NCBI GenBank assembly: GCA_023388635.1
Contig: JAEWFW010000005.1
Span: 1 to 34,161 of the forward strand
Direction: 5' to 3'
Length of the DNA: 34,161 nucleotides
Source: Bacillota bacterium
GTDB lineage: Bacteria; Bacillota; Bacilli; Desulfuribacillales; Desulfuribacillaceae
The position numbers and the translations under genes were made by a program. Numbering within the stretch: the first letter of the stretch is position 1; each line of letters begins with the position of its first letter. Below, in pieces: positions 8,009 to 13,988 of the stretch. Below the pieces are notes generated by a model. That model did not search any database and was not told the origin of the DNA. It saw nothing but the letters and a program-made list of their open reading frames with translations.

Positions 8009-8377
8009 CTACTTTTTCAAACGTTCCATCAGCTCTTCAATGTCGTCCTTAGTGAGATCATTGCTATCACATAATGTAGTAATTAAACCAAGGATAGAAC
8101 CTTTGTGTACATCGTTAATAAATGCTTTCGTCTCATAATTGATATATTCTTGCTCTGTTAACCTTGCTTTATAGTAGTTTGCCTTCCCAACCTTCGTCAC
8201 TACTAAGAAGCCTTTTTCATTTAAACGTGATAAAAAAGTAATCACTGTATTCTGTTTCCATTTTTTATCCTCAGGTAAATGTTGAAGAATCTCGGCTGTA
8301 GTTACAGCCCGTCCTACAGACCAGATGTATTGCATGATTTGTTTCTCAGATTCTGATATTTTTTGAATTTTATTCAT
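8009..8377 (-). CDS. BlaI/MecI-type transcriptional repressor
   Basis: A 122-residue BlaI/MecI repressor: N-terminal winged helix (ISESEKQIMQYIW ... TVITFLSRLNEKGFL) and a C-terminal dimerisation helix bundle (to ELMERLKK). In intact systems the M56 partner cleaves it on signal; here the adjacent partner is broken, so the repressor may be constitutive or answer to another protease. It is followed directly by the M56 remnant. Two TACA-N3-TGTA dyads over its promoter imply autorepression. Confidence 0.9.
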   Translation of the reverse strand: MNKIQKISESEKQIMQYIWSVGRAVTTAEILQHLPEDKKWKQNTVITFLSRLNEKGFLVVTKVGKANYYKARLTEQEYINYETKAFINDVHKGSILGLITTLCDSNDLTKDDIEELMERLKK

Positions 8378-8395
8378 TAGTCTTTCTCATTCCCT

Positions 8396-8446
8396 TACAA
8401 CATGTAGTTTTATTTTCATTCTACATCATGTAGTTTTATTGGTCAA
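8396..8446 (-). promoter_or_regulatory. blaI-type promoter with two operator dyads
   Basis: On the minus strand TTGACC (8441-8446) and TAGAAT (8418-8423) are 17 bp apart. CTACATCATGTAG (8421-8433) covers the spacer and -10, and TACAACATGTA (8396-8406) lies just downstream. Both have the TACA-N3-TGTA form of BlaI/MecI sites. They sit in a direct repeat of CATGTAGTTTTATT, 26 bp apart. Confidence 0.75.
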
Positions 8447-8480
8447 GTATTTGATAATTAGTGGCAGTAGTCATCGGTTA

Positions 8481-8535
8481 AAAAATAAAAATCCCTCATA
8501 CATCGTATCAAGGGTTGTATTAATAGTTAATTTGC
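8481..8535 (-). terminator. Flavodoxin-gene terminator, diverged copy of the glnA terminator
   Basis: Minus-strand RNA forms CCCUU-AUAC / GUAU-GAGGG (8493-8514) followed by a T-rich run. The sequence shares AACCCTTGATACGAT exactly with the glnA terminator and aligns beyond it on both sides (TAATAC before, GAGGG and TTTTTATTTTT after) with a few small gaps. It therefore looks like a third, older copy of the glnA 3' end. Confidence 0.65.
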
Positions 8536-9005
8536 TCTAAGATTTTTATTCTGTCTAGCCAATCTTGTACTTGTTTAACGTCAAAGTCTCCCGCTGCAGT
8601 AAATCCCGATAATAACTTTGAATTTGGGCATTCCTTAGATATATTGGTTTCAATCTGTCCAAACCCGCCGCCACCGTGTGTACAAAACGGAATCACTGTT
8701 TTTCCAGTTAAATCAACATTGCGCAAAAAGCTCAATATCGGCGGAGCAAAAGACTTGAACCAATTGGGTGATCCTATAAAAATATATTCATATTCTTCTA
8801 TTGGTTCATTTCCAGATAGTAGTTTAGGACAGTATCCTCTTTCAATTTCATTGCGAACTTCTTTTGTTGCACCATTGTAAGTAAAAGAATATGGTTTGTC
8901 TGGGACAAGTTCTCGAATATCTCCATCTGTAATGATTGCAATATCTTCTGCTAAACTCCTAGTTGTATTTGAATAAGAGTAGTACACAATCAAAATTTTA
9001 CCCAT
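8520..9005 (-). CDS. Flavodoxin-family protein
   Basis: 161 residues when started at ATG 9003-9005, which has GGGGGAA six bases upstream; the longer TTG reading would overlap that site. The N-terminus KILIVYYSYSNTTRSLAE is the FMN-phosphate loop (S-x-S-N-T) of flavodoxins; IFIGSPNWFKSFAPPI and THGGGGFG are the two isoalloxazine-contacting loops. It is predicted to be a cytoplasmic FMN protein that carries electrons or reduces quinones; the partner is unknown. It lies in the accessory block and its 3' end abuts a copy of the glnA terminator. Confidence 0.88.
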   Translation of the reverse strand: MGKILIVYYSYSNTTRSLAEDIAIITDGDIRELVPDKPYSFTYNGATKEVRNEIERGYCPKLLSGNEPIEEYEYIFIGSPNWFKSFAPPILSFLRNVDLTGKTVIPFCTHGGGGFGQIETNISKECPNSKLLSGFTAAGDFDVKQVQDWLDRIKILEQINY

Positions 9006-9197
9006 AAACAGTTCCCCCAAAATCCTACTTGCATTGTTTTGTACTTATACTTGTATTATTCATACTTATTTTTCTCATTATAAAGTGTAACGTAACCGAC
9101 CAGTCTCTACAAGTAAATTCAATTAGCTAGATATAAATAATGCCCATAAATTCGGAAATTTGGTTATTGTTTAAGCACAAAATTGTTTACATACAAA

Positions 9198-9220
9198 AGG
9201 GACTTATTAGACAGCCCCCT
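9198..9220 (-). repeat. Solo inverted-repeat-like IS end
   Basis: On the minus strand the 23-mer at 9198-9220 contains GGCTGTCTAATAAGTCCCT, closely matching GTGCTGTCCAATAAGCCCCT at 24718-24737 in the opposite orientation. The pattern resembles terminal repeats of IS1182-like elements. No transposase is next to it. The rest of the 9006-9253 gap shows only a possible flavodoxin -10 (TATAAT, 9077-9082, minus strand). Confidence 0.4.
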
Positions 9221-9253
9221 TGTTGGTCTCTTAAGATTTATTCAAATCCTTTC

Positions 9254-9895
9254 TTAGTTACCGTTTCCTTCATTACCTTCATTCATATTTTTCGCAACCT
9301 CTAACAAACCGCCTAAGATTGCATTTTGAAGTTTTTCATCCAAATTTATTTTCCAGTTGTCTCCTGTCTTTGATAGATCAATATCGACAGTCGTAGTTGT
9401 AGTTGCGTTTCCGTCTTTGCTTAATATATCGATAAACAATTGTTCCGTTTTCTTTTCTAATTCTTCGTCACTCAAAGGATTTCCTGAAAAAGCATTTTCA
9501 AATGCGAAAGACATACCCTGTTGCAAAAACTCAGCTAAGACGGCTGGCATATCGATATTGGTCAGTTGTGTTTTGACAGTAGCGACATCTCCATTAACTT
9601 CTGATGAAAGAATCTCAAATTGCAGTTTCTCAACAATTAGTTTTGCATTTTCTTCACCTTGTGTTATGTCTGAATTATTACTCATAACACTATCGACTCC
9701 GAAATATTTATTTATTGTTTTTGAATCTAAGTTTTTAACGGCTTTTAATGCGTTGCTCACTGCTTCTTCTGGCGTTTCTAATTTAACCTCTTTCTTAGCC
9801 ACCTTAGCTTCTGCGTCCGTCGGTTCAGATTTATCCCCACCACATCCCGTAAGAATTAAAGCAACTACGAAAAACATAATCATTATTTTTCTCAT
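9254..9895 (-). CDS. Secreted lipoprotein of unknown function (DUF4878/DUF5105-like)
   Basis: 213 residues with a lipoprotein signal peptide and lipobox LTGC (Cys18), so membrane-anchored on the outside. After a charged Lys/Glu linker, the region from about residue 40 (TPEEAVSNALKAVKNLDSKTINKYFG) resembles the NTF2-like DUF4878/DUF5105 lipoproteins of Bacillota. The centre carries a run of Thr (NATTTTTVDIDL) and the tail is Asn/Gly/Glu-rich. No enzymatic motif is seen. GAGGA lies close upstream of the ATG, with a G-run further up. It is flanked by copies of the glnA 3' end. Confidence 0.75.
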   Translation of the reverse strand: MRKIMIMFFVVALILTGCGGDKSEPTDAEAKVAKKEVKLETPEEAVSNALKAVKNLDSKTINKYFGVDSVMSNNSDITQGEENAKLIVEKLQFEILSSEVNGDVATVKTQLTNIDMPAVLAEFLQQGMSFAFENAFSGNPLSDEELEKKTEQLFIDILSKDGNATTTTTVDIDLSKTGDNWKINLDEKLQNAILGGLLEVAKNMNEGNEGNGN

Positions 9896-10025
9896 TCTTC
9901 CTCGCCCCCCATTTAATCAATACAGTATCAGAGTACCAAATATGGAAGAACTGCGCAATACAGGTTTGTTATTTACTGCCAAACATTGAAGCACATATGC
10001 GGTAAAAATATTGAAAATTTATTTG

Positions 10026-10087
10026 AAAATAAAAAAAACTCAATACCAGTCGTATCGAGGGTTTAGCGTATTAGTACTGAATCATAT
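10026..10087. repeat. Left copy of the glnA 3'-end repeat (attL-like)
   Basis: This 62-bp segment matches 11967-12028 at 58 positions, including an identical 30-bp run (10058-10087 with 11999-12028). On the minus strand it holds the last codons of glnA (Tyr-Met-Ile-Gln-Tyr-stop) and a weakened version of its terminator, but no glnA body precedes it: similarity stops at the seventh base of line 10081. It marks one edge of a presumed integrated element. Confidence 0.85.
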
Positions 10088-10129
10088 GCCGAAGCAGATT
10101 CTTAAATTATTAAAGGAAAATATGGAAAT

Positions 10130-11020
10130 TTGTCGAAATATTTCTATAGTTTTATATTCTTAAGAAATGGGCTGATACGATTAATTGAATTGCAAACAGA
10201 AACTAACTTCGCTTCACCAAATGATCCACCGAAAAGCATATGGCTTACCATGTGGACGAGACCACGCGAAACCATGTGCCGTATACTAGATGCACCGAAT
10301 AATCGATTACAAATTTCTATTATTATTTGTTTTTTCCTGTTTTATTCGTATGATATATTCTTCAAAATCAATACAGAGCCTACATCTTCTTTGCCCAATC
10401 TTGTAATTACTTCTATTGGCTCTGCCATATTGATTTATTTATTAATGACAGTGTCACTATACTGGATTGGAAAAGTAATTGGTGGCAAGGGCACTTATAG
10501 GGATATTTTGTTAGCATCATTATATAGCGTAATACCAAGTGCAATTTTGCGTTTATCTACTGCCATAATCTTGTCTCTATATGTATACAATGTTTTACCC
10601 GAATCGATCTTTATAAATGTACTTTTGCAAATATTTACGATTATTTTATACTTTTGGGTAATGTTTATTATGGTTAATTTTTTTGCCGAATCACACAAGA
10701 TATCTGCATGGAAGGCTCTTTTCCTTATACTCTTTTGTTTAATATCAATAGCCATAGTAATAGCTGTATTATTATGTTATAGCCCCTCAGGCGAGGGTCT
10801 ATGCCCTGTCTATTTTACTGTCTCAGTTGTTTCCTATACGCTCTCCGCTCTGCGTATTCCACGCACATCGAACACACTAATATCGGCTTGTTCCTGTCGT
10901 CGAAATATTTACGCATGTCTGGTCGTTTTTTATTGCAGATCGCACACGTTTTTGAAGAAAAAATACTTTTCAGCCAGCCAAACATATTTGTCTCCCCCTA
11001 CCACTATTGCTATATGTTAA
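10130..11020 (+). CDS. Yip1-family integral membrane protein, probably with run-on C-terminus
   Basis: The N-terminal part contains the Yip1 entry motif SIWLTMWTRPRETMCRILD (about 37-55), followed by about five membrane segments to residue ~217 (ISIAIVIAVLLCY). This fits the Yip1 family, whose role in bacteria is unknown. The last about 80 residues (from CYSPSGEG) lack membrane character, are Ser/Cys/Arg-rich and lie antisense to the small CxxC gene at 10815-10985, so the natural stop has probably been lost and the frame runs on. The start is uncertain: TTG 10130 has AAAGGA 12 nt upstream; TTG 10190 would give a more typical N-terminus. TGTCGAA, a Spo0A-type core, occurs at 10131-10137. Confidence 0.6.
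   Translation: MSKYFYSFIFLRNGLIRLIELQTETNFASPNDPPKSIWLTMWTRPRETMCRILDAPNNRLQISIIICFFLFYSYDIFFKINTEPTSSLPNLVITSIGSAILIYLLMTVSLYWIGKVIGGKGTYRDILLASLYSVIPSAILRLSTAIILSLYVYNVLPESIFINVLLQIFTIILYFWVMFIMVNFFAESHKISAWKALFLILFCLISIAIVIAVLLCYSPSGEGLCPVYFTVSVVSYTLSALRIPRTSNTLISACSCRRNIYACLVVFYCRSHTFLKKKYFSASQTYLSPPTTIAIC
10815..10985 (-). CDS. Small CxxC/CxxC putative zinc-ribbon protein
   Basis: A 56-residue frame not obvious by length alone. Its ATG (10983-10985) is preceded by GGGGGAG at good spacing. The product starts MFGWLKSIFSSKTCAIC and has two Cys pairs, CAIC (14-17) and CSMC (38-41), 20 residues apart, with a basic C-terminal helix (EYAERRAYRKQLRQ). This is the layout of a small zinc ribbon. 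It lies 82 bp downstream of the ASCH gene in the same direction and antisense to the C-terminal part of the Yip1-like frame. Both cannot be under normal coding constraint; the Cys pairs and ribosome site favour this one. Confidence 0.65.
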   Translation of the reverse strand: MFGWLKSIFSSKTCAICNKKRPDMRKYFDDRNKPILVCSMCVEYAERRAYRKQLRQ

Positions 11021-11030
11021 ATTCCACGAA

Positions 11031-11051
11031 ACCGGCAATAATCCTGCCGGT
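11031..11051. terminator. Hairpin after the ASCH gene
   Basis: ACCGGCA (11031-11037) pairs with TGCCGGT (11045-11051) around a 7-nt loop, just past the ASCH stop. No strong T-run follows, so it may be a weak terminator or an RNA-stabilising stem. Confidence 0.35.
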
Positions 11052-11067
11052 AGAGGTTATTTTACAG

Positions 11068-11658
11068 TCACCGTTTTTGTCTGCTGATCCTATTCCACCT
11101 ACTTGCTTCCGATGTAGAGCATATAATATCCTCCTCCCAATTCCATAATCTCTGTTTTCCTTTTGCTGGTACCGGCTCAGATAGCATTTTCATATTCGAG
11201 AATTCCCACGCATATCGTCCTGGCATCCAATCCCCGAAAAGCATTTCATTTTTCCCAAGACCAAATTTTATCGACAAATTTGGCTGCACACTTACCACAT
11301 TAAGAGGGGCAGGACTGTACAAACTTGATTTGTCGTTATAAAACATGAAACTGAAATCATCTCGAAAAAGGGGTTTGTCTGGAGGAGCCGCGATACAGTA
11401 AACTCCGACAAGTTCCGCCGTAGCAATGATGCAGCCATACGGAAGTGATTTCATCATTTGTGTTGCCGTAACCAACTGTAGGGATTCTAGGGTCGCGATG
11501 CACATATTGCCGTCTAAGTCTTGAATATCAAGTCTGCGCTTTGCTGCATGAATTGCTATCGGTCCTCTGTATTCTGTAGCCCATGAGCGTGTCTCATACT
11601 GTTTTGCACCGCAAGCTAATAACGTCGCCCACGGTTGCCATAAAGTAATTGCTTTCAT
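11068..11658 (-). CDS. ASCH-domain protein
   Basis: 196 residues. The N-terminus KAITLWQPWATLLACGAKQYETRSW ... YRGPIAIHAAKR is the ASCH signature (G-x-K-x-x-E-R with the hydrophobic lead), a PUA-like fold thought to bind RNA or modified nucleotides. PGRYAWEF near residue 155 closes the barrel. Such proteins are common in phage and mobile DNA; some family members hydrolyse N4-acetylcytidine, but that activity cannot be assigned here. AGGAGG lies 7 nt before the ATG. It is probably co-transcribed with the CxxC gene downstream. The last about 20 residues are an unusual Ser/Arg-rich tail. Confidence 0.82.
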   Translation of the reverse strand: MKAITLWQPWATLLACGAKQYETRSWATEYRGPIAIHAAKRRLDIQDLDGNMCIATLESLQLVTATQMMKSLPYGCIIATAELVGVYCIAAPPDKPLFRDDFSFMFYNDKSSLYSPAPLNVVSVQPNLSIKFGLGKNEMLFGDWMPGRYAWEFSNMKMLSEPVPAKGKQRLWNWEEDIICSTSEASRWNRISRQKR

Positions 11659-11743
11659 TTTTTAACCTCCTGCCGATCGTTTCATCTTTCGCAAACATTA
11701 TTTTTCCCCTTTCTTCTTGTAAAAACTCTGATAACAACTCAAA

Positions 11744-11902
11744 TTCTTCGGTTTATCCGAATCCGGCAAACTCGCATTCAGAAGCGTTTAGGTCATAAAG
11801 ATTACAAAATTACCGTCGAACGCTATCTGCATATCAGTCAAAAAATTGAATAATCATCAATCGATGGATACGATAAACACATCGAAAAGTTATTAGCAAT
11901 TT
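11744..11902 (+). pseudogene. Tyrosine integrase, C-terminal remnant
   Basis: From about 11776 the plus strand reads IQKRLGHKDYKITVERYLHI, the conserved last catalytic block of phage/ICE tyrosine integrases with the LGH histidine and the nucleophilic tyrosine. The frame hits TAA at 11851-11853 but stays open afterwards for 15 codons (ending DKHIEKLLAI) to a TAA at 11900-11902. Upstream, a possible continuation (LSESGKLAF) is in another frame, suggesting a frameshift. The catalytic arginines and the N-terminal domain are gone. It points toward the right copy of the glnA repeat, as integrase genes usually lie next to their attachment site. Confidence 0.75.
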
Positions 11903-11919
11903 AAAAAGTTTTTGGTCGT

Positions 11920-11970
11920 TTTTTGGTCGGTCCACTTTTCTAACGAAAAAAACAGCAGACCGACCAAAAA
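11920..11970. repeat. 13-bp inverted repeat beside the attachment site
   Basis: TTTTTGGTCGGTC (11920-11932) and its exact complement GACCGACCAAAAA (11958-11970) are 25 bp apart; a further TTTTTGGTCG precedes them. It lies between the integrase remnant and the glnA terminator. It may be the integrase terminator or integrase arm-binding sequence. The rest of the 11659-12011 gap holds the integrase remnant and terminator. Confidence 0.6.
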
Positions 11971-12028
11971 TAAAAAACCCTCAATACCAATCGTATCAAG
12001 GGTTTAGCGTATTAGTACTGAATCATAT
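11967..12028. repeat. Right copy of the glnA 3'-end repeat (attR-like)
   Basis: Contains the functional end of glnA (stop at 12012-12014) and its terminator. It is matched by 10026-10087 with four mismatches. Confidence 0.85.
11972..12005 (-). terminator. glnA intrinsic terminator
   Basis: Minus-strand RNA pairs AAACCCUUGAUAC with GUAUUGAGGGUUU (13 bp including two G-U pairs) around GAUUG, followed by TTTTTTATTTTT. The stem also overlaps the presumed attachment site. Confidence 0.9.
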
Positions 12029-13346
12029 ATTGTTCTCTTTCCCACTCGTGAACTTGTGTGCGGTACATGTCCCATTCGATCAGTTTGGCACTGACGAAAT
12101 GATTTAATGCATGTTCTCCCAGGGCTTCACGCATGAGCGGACTTGCTTGCAATAATGCAATTGCCTCTCCCAAATCACCTGGCAGAGAACCGATACCGGC
12201 TTCTTCCAGTTCCGCTTCATTCATTACGTAAATATTGCGGTCGGTTGGTTTCGGAACGATCATTTTATTCTTGATTCCATCCAAGCCTGCTTTTAACATC
12301 ACAGCCAGCGCTAAATACGGATTAGTCGCTGGATCCGGGAATCTCGCTTCAACCCGTGTGCTCATTCCTCTTGCAGAAGGAATTCGAATTAGAGGGCTGC
12401 GGTTTTTCGCCGACCATGCGATATAGCATGGAGCTTCATATCCAGGGACGAGGCGTTTATACGAGTTGACAGTAGGGTTTGTGACAGCCGTTAAAGCGCG
12501 TGCATGTTTTAGAATACCGGCAATAAACTGCTTAGCAGTTTCGCTAAGTCCAAGCTCATCGCTTTCCTCATAGAATGCATTCTTATCACCGATAAATAAC
12601 GATTTATGGCAGTGCATTCCTGAACCGTTAATACCGAAAAACGGCTTAGGCATGAAAGTCGCATGTAACCCATGTTCCTTCGCCACCGTTTTGACGATCA
12701 GTTTGAATGTCTGAATATTGTCGGCGGCAGTAATTGCATCCGTGTATTTAAAATCGATTTCATGTTGTCCCGGCGCTACTTCGTGGTGTGACGCTTCAAT
12801 TTCAAAGCCCAATTGCTCCAAAGTCAATACGATATCCCGACGGCAGTTCTCCCCGAGGTCTACCGGCGCCCAGTCAAAATATCCACCTTCATCATTCATT
12901 ACATTTGTCGGCTTGCCGTTTTCATCGAGCTTAAACAGGAAAAATTCTGGTTCCGGTCCAACATTCAGTGCGGTGAAGCCCATCTCTTCCGCTTCTTTTA
13001 ATGCGCGTTTCAAAATATAACGCGGATCTCCTGCAAACGGAACACCTTCTGTCGTATATACGTCACAGACTAAACGCGCCACTTTTCCTTTATCGGCAAA
13101 CCAGGGAAAAACTACCCACGTATCTATATCGGGATACAAATACATATCTGATTCTTCAATGCGTACAAATCCTTCGATTGAAGAACCATCAAACATCATT
13201 TTATTGTCCAATGCTTTCTCCAATTGACTGATCGGTATTTCGACATTCTTAATCGTTCCCATTAAATCCGTAAATTGCAGTCTGATAAACGAAACATTTT
13301 GCTCCACGGCCATACGTTTAATATCTTCTTTTGTATAACGTCCCAT
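12012..13346 (-). CDS. glnA: Glutamine synthetase, type I
   Basis: 444 residues from ATG 13346, the usual length of Bacilli GlnA; GGGAGGAG lies 6-7 nt upstream, which rules out the longer in-frame start at 13376. It makes glutamine from glutamate, ammonia and ATP as a dodecamer in the cytoplasm. Visible marks are GSSIEGF and the following Arg (feedback loop, VRIEESD), the metal/glutamate-site block NGSGMHCH, the flap PGYEAP and the closing NPYLALAVMLKAG. The short form without the 25-residue insertion is the feedback-inhibited GSI-alpha type that, when inhibited, acts as co-regulator of GlnR. It is the second gene of the glnR-glnA operon. Confidence 0.97.
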   Translation of the reverse strand: MGRYTKEDIKRMAVEQNVSFIRLQFTDLMGTIKNVEIPISQLEKALDNKMMFDGSSIEGFVRIEESDMYLYPDIDTWVVFPWFADKGKVARLVCDVYTTEGVPFAGDPRYILKRALKEAEEMGFTALNVGPEPEFFLFKLDENGKPTNVMNDEGGYFDWAPVDLGENCRRDIVLTLEQLGFEIEASHHEVAPGQHEIDFKYTDAITAADNIQTFKLIVKTVAKEHGLHATFMPKPFFGINGSGMHCHKSLFIGDKNAFYEESDELGLSETAKQFIAGILKHARALTAVTNPTVNSYKRLVPGYEAPCYIAWSAKNRSPLIRIPSARGMSTRVEARFPDPATNPYLALAVMLKAGLDGIKNKMIVPKPTDRNIYVMNEAELEEAGIGSLPGDLGEAIALLQASPLMREALGEHALNHFVSAKLIEWDMYRTQVHEWEREQYMIQY

Positions 13347-13431
13347 ATGAAACTCCTCCCATTCCCAATGTAACATCCCTTATGCTTACTTTCACGAACA
13401 ATATTGTGTTGCTCATGTACCTTACTCATGT

Positions 13432-13854
13432 TTACTTACGATAAAATCTAGAAAGCTGACCCTGTATCAAAGGATTGATGACACTGGGCTTTGCTATATG
13501 CTCCTGAATATGTGTTTGTAATAAATCGTGCAATTCCTTATCTGATAAGTCGACCTTCGCTTCACTTGCTGATTCGGTGTGTGCTGGTGCGACATAAGAT
13601 TCTCTCGGTTCGTCAATTGTGCCGAGCACCGTTTTAATTCCGGCTATGTTCACACCTTGATCAATCAAAGACTTGATTTCCAATAACCTGTCGACATCTT
13701 CAAATGAAAATAACCGTTGATTCCCTTCGGTTCGTATTGGTTGAATTAAATTATGTTCCTCATAATAGCGGATCTGTCTTGCCGACAGACTTGTCAACTT
13801 TTTAACGATACCAATGGGAAAAAGCGGCTGTTTTCTTCTGTCTTGATTATCCAT
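13432..13854 (-). CDS. glnR: Nitrogen regulator GlnR (MerR family)
   Basis: 140 residues from ATG 13854, chosen because AGAGGAGGG lies just upstream; the longer reading to 13878 has no such site. The N-terminal MerR-type winged helix (FPIGIVKKLTSLSARQIRYYEE, then IQPIRTEGNQRLFSFEDVDRL) is characteristic of GlnR/TnrA. The C-terminal tail (QGQLSRFYRK) corresponds to the segment that contacts feedback-inhibited glutamine synthetase. It should repress the glnRA operon when nitrogen is plentiful. It lies 85 bp upstream of glnA, and a perfect GlnR/TnrA site abuts its promoter. Confidence 0.95.
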   Translation of the reverse strand: MDNQDRRKQPLFPIGIVKKLTSLSARQIRYYEEHNLIQPIRTEGNQRLFSFEDVDRLLEIKSLIDQGVNIAGIKTVLGTIDEPRESYVAPAHTESASEAKVDLSDKELHDLLQTHIQEHIAKPSVINPLIQGQLSRFYRK

Positions 13855-13911
13855 TGTTTCCCTCCTCTGAGAAATCAATGAAAAAGGATATAATAACCCA
13901 ATTCTCTTACC

Positions 13912-13961
13912 ATTATATGTCGATCACAAATAGCTGTCAAGGTATGTAAGGAATTTTCACA
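13912..13961 (-). promoter_or_regulatory. glnRA promoter with GlnR/TnrA box
   Basis: Minus-strand TTGACA (13935-13940) and TATAAT (13912-13917) are 17 bp apart, a consensus sigma-A promoter. TGTAAGGAATTTTCACA (13945-13961) matches the GlnR/TnrA consensus TGTNA-N7-TNACA exactly and ends four bases from the -35. Confidence 0.9.
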
Positions 13962-13988
13962 TTCGTTTATACCCTTATCATCAAAGAT

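Larger units (their letters stand above)
10026..12028. mobile_element. Degenerate integrative element inserted at the 3' end of glnA
   Basis: The 1.9-kb interval is bounded by a 62-bp direct repeat that duplicates the glnA 3' end and terminator, and contains a broken tyrosine-integrase end directly beside the right repeat, pointing toward it. Cargo: a Yip1-like membrane protein, a CxxC small protein and an ASCH protein, the last typical of phage-type accessory DNA. The intact glnA reading frame is preserved at the right junction, as expected when an attachment site lies at a gene 3' end. Confidence 0.65.
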
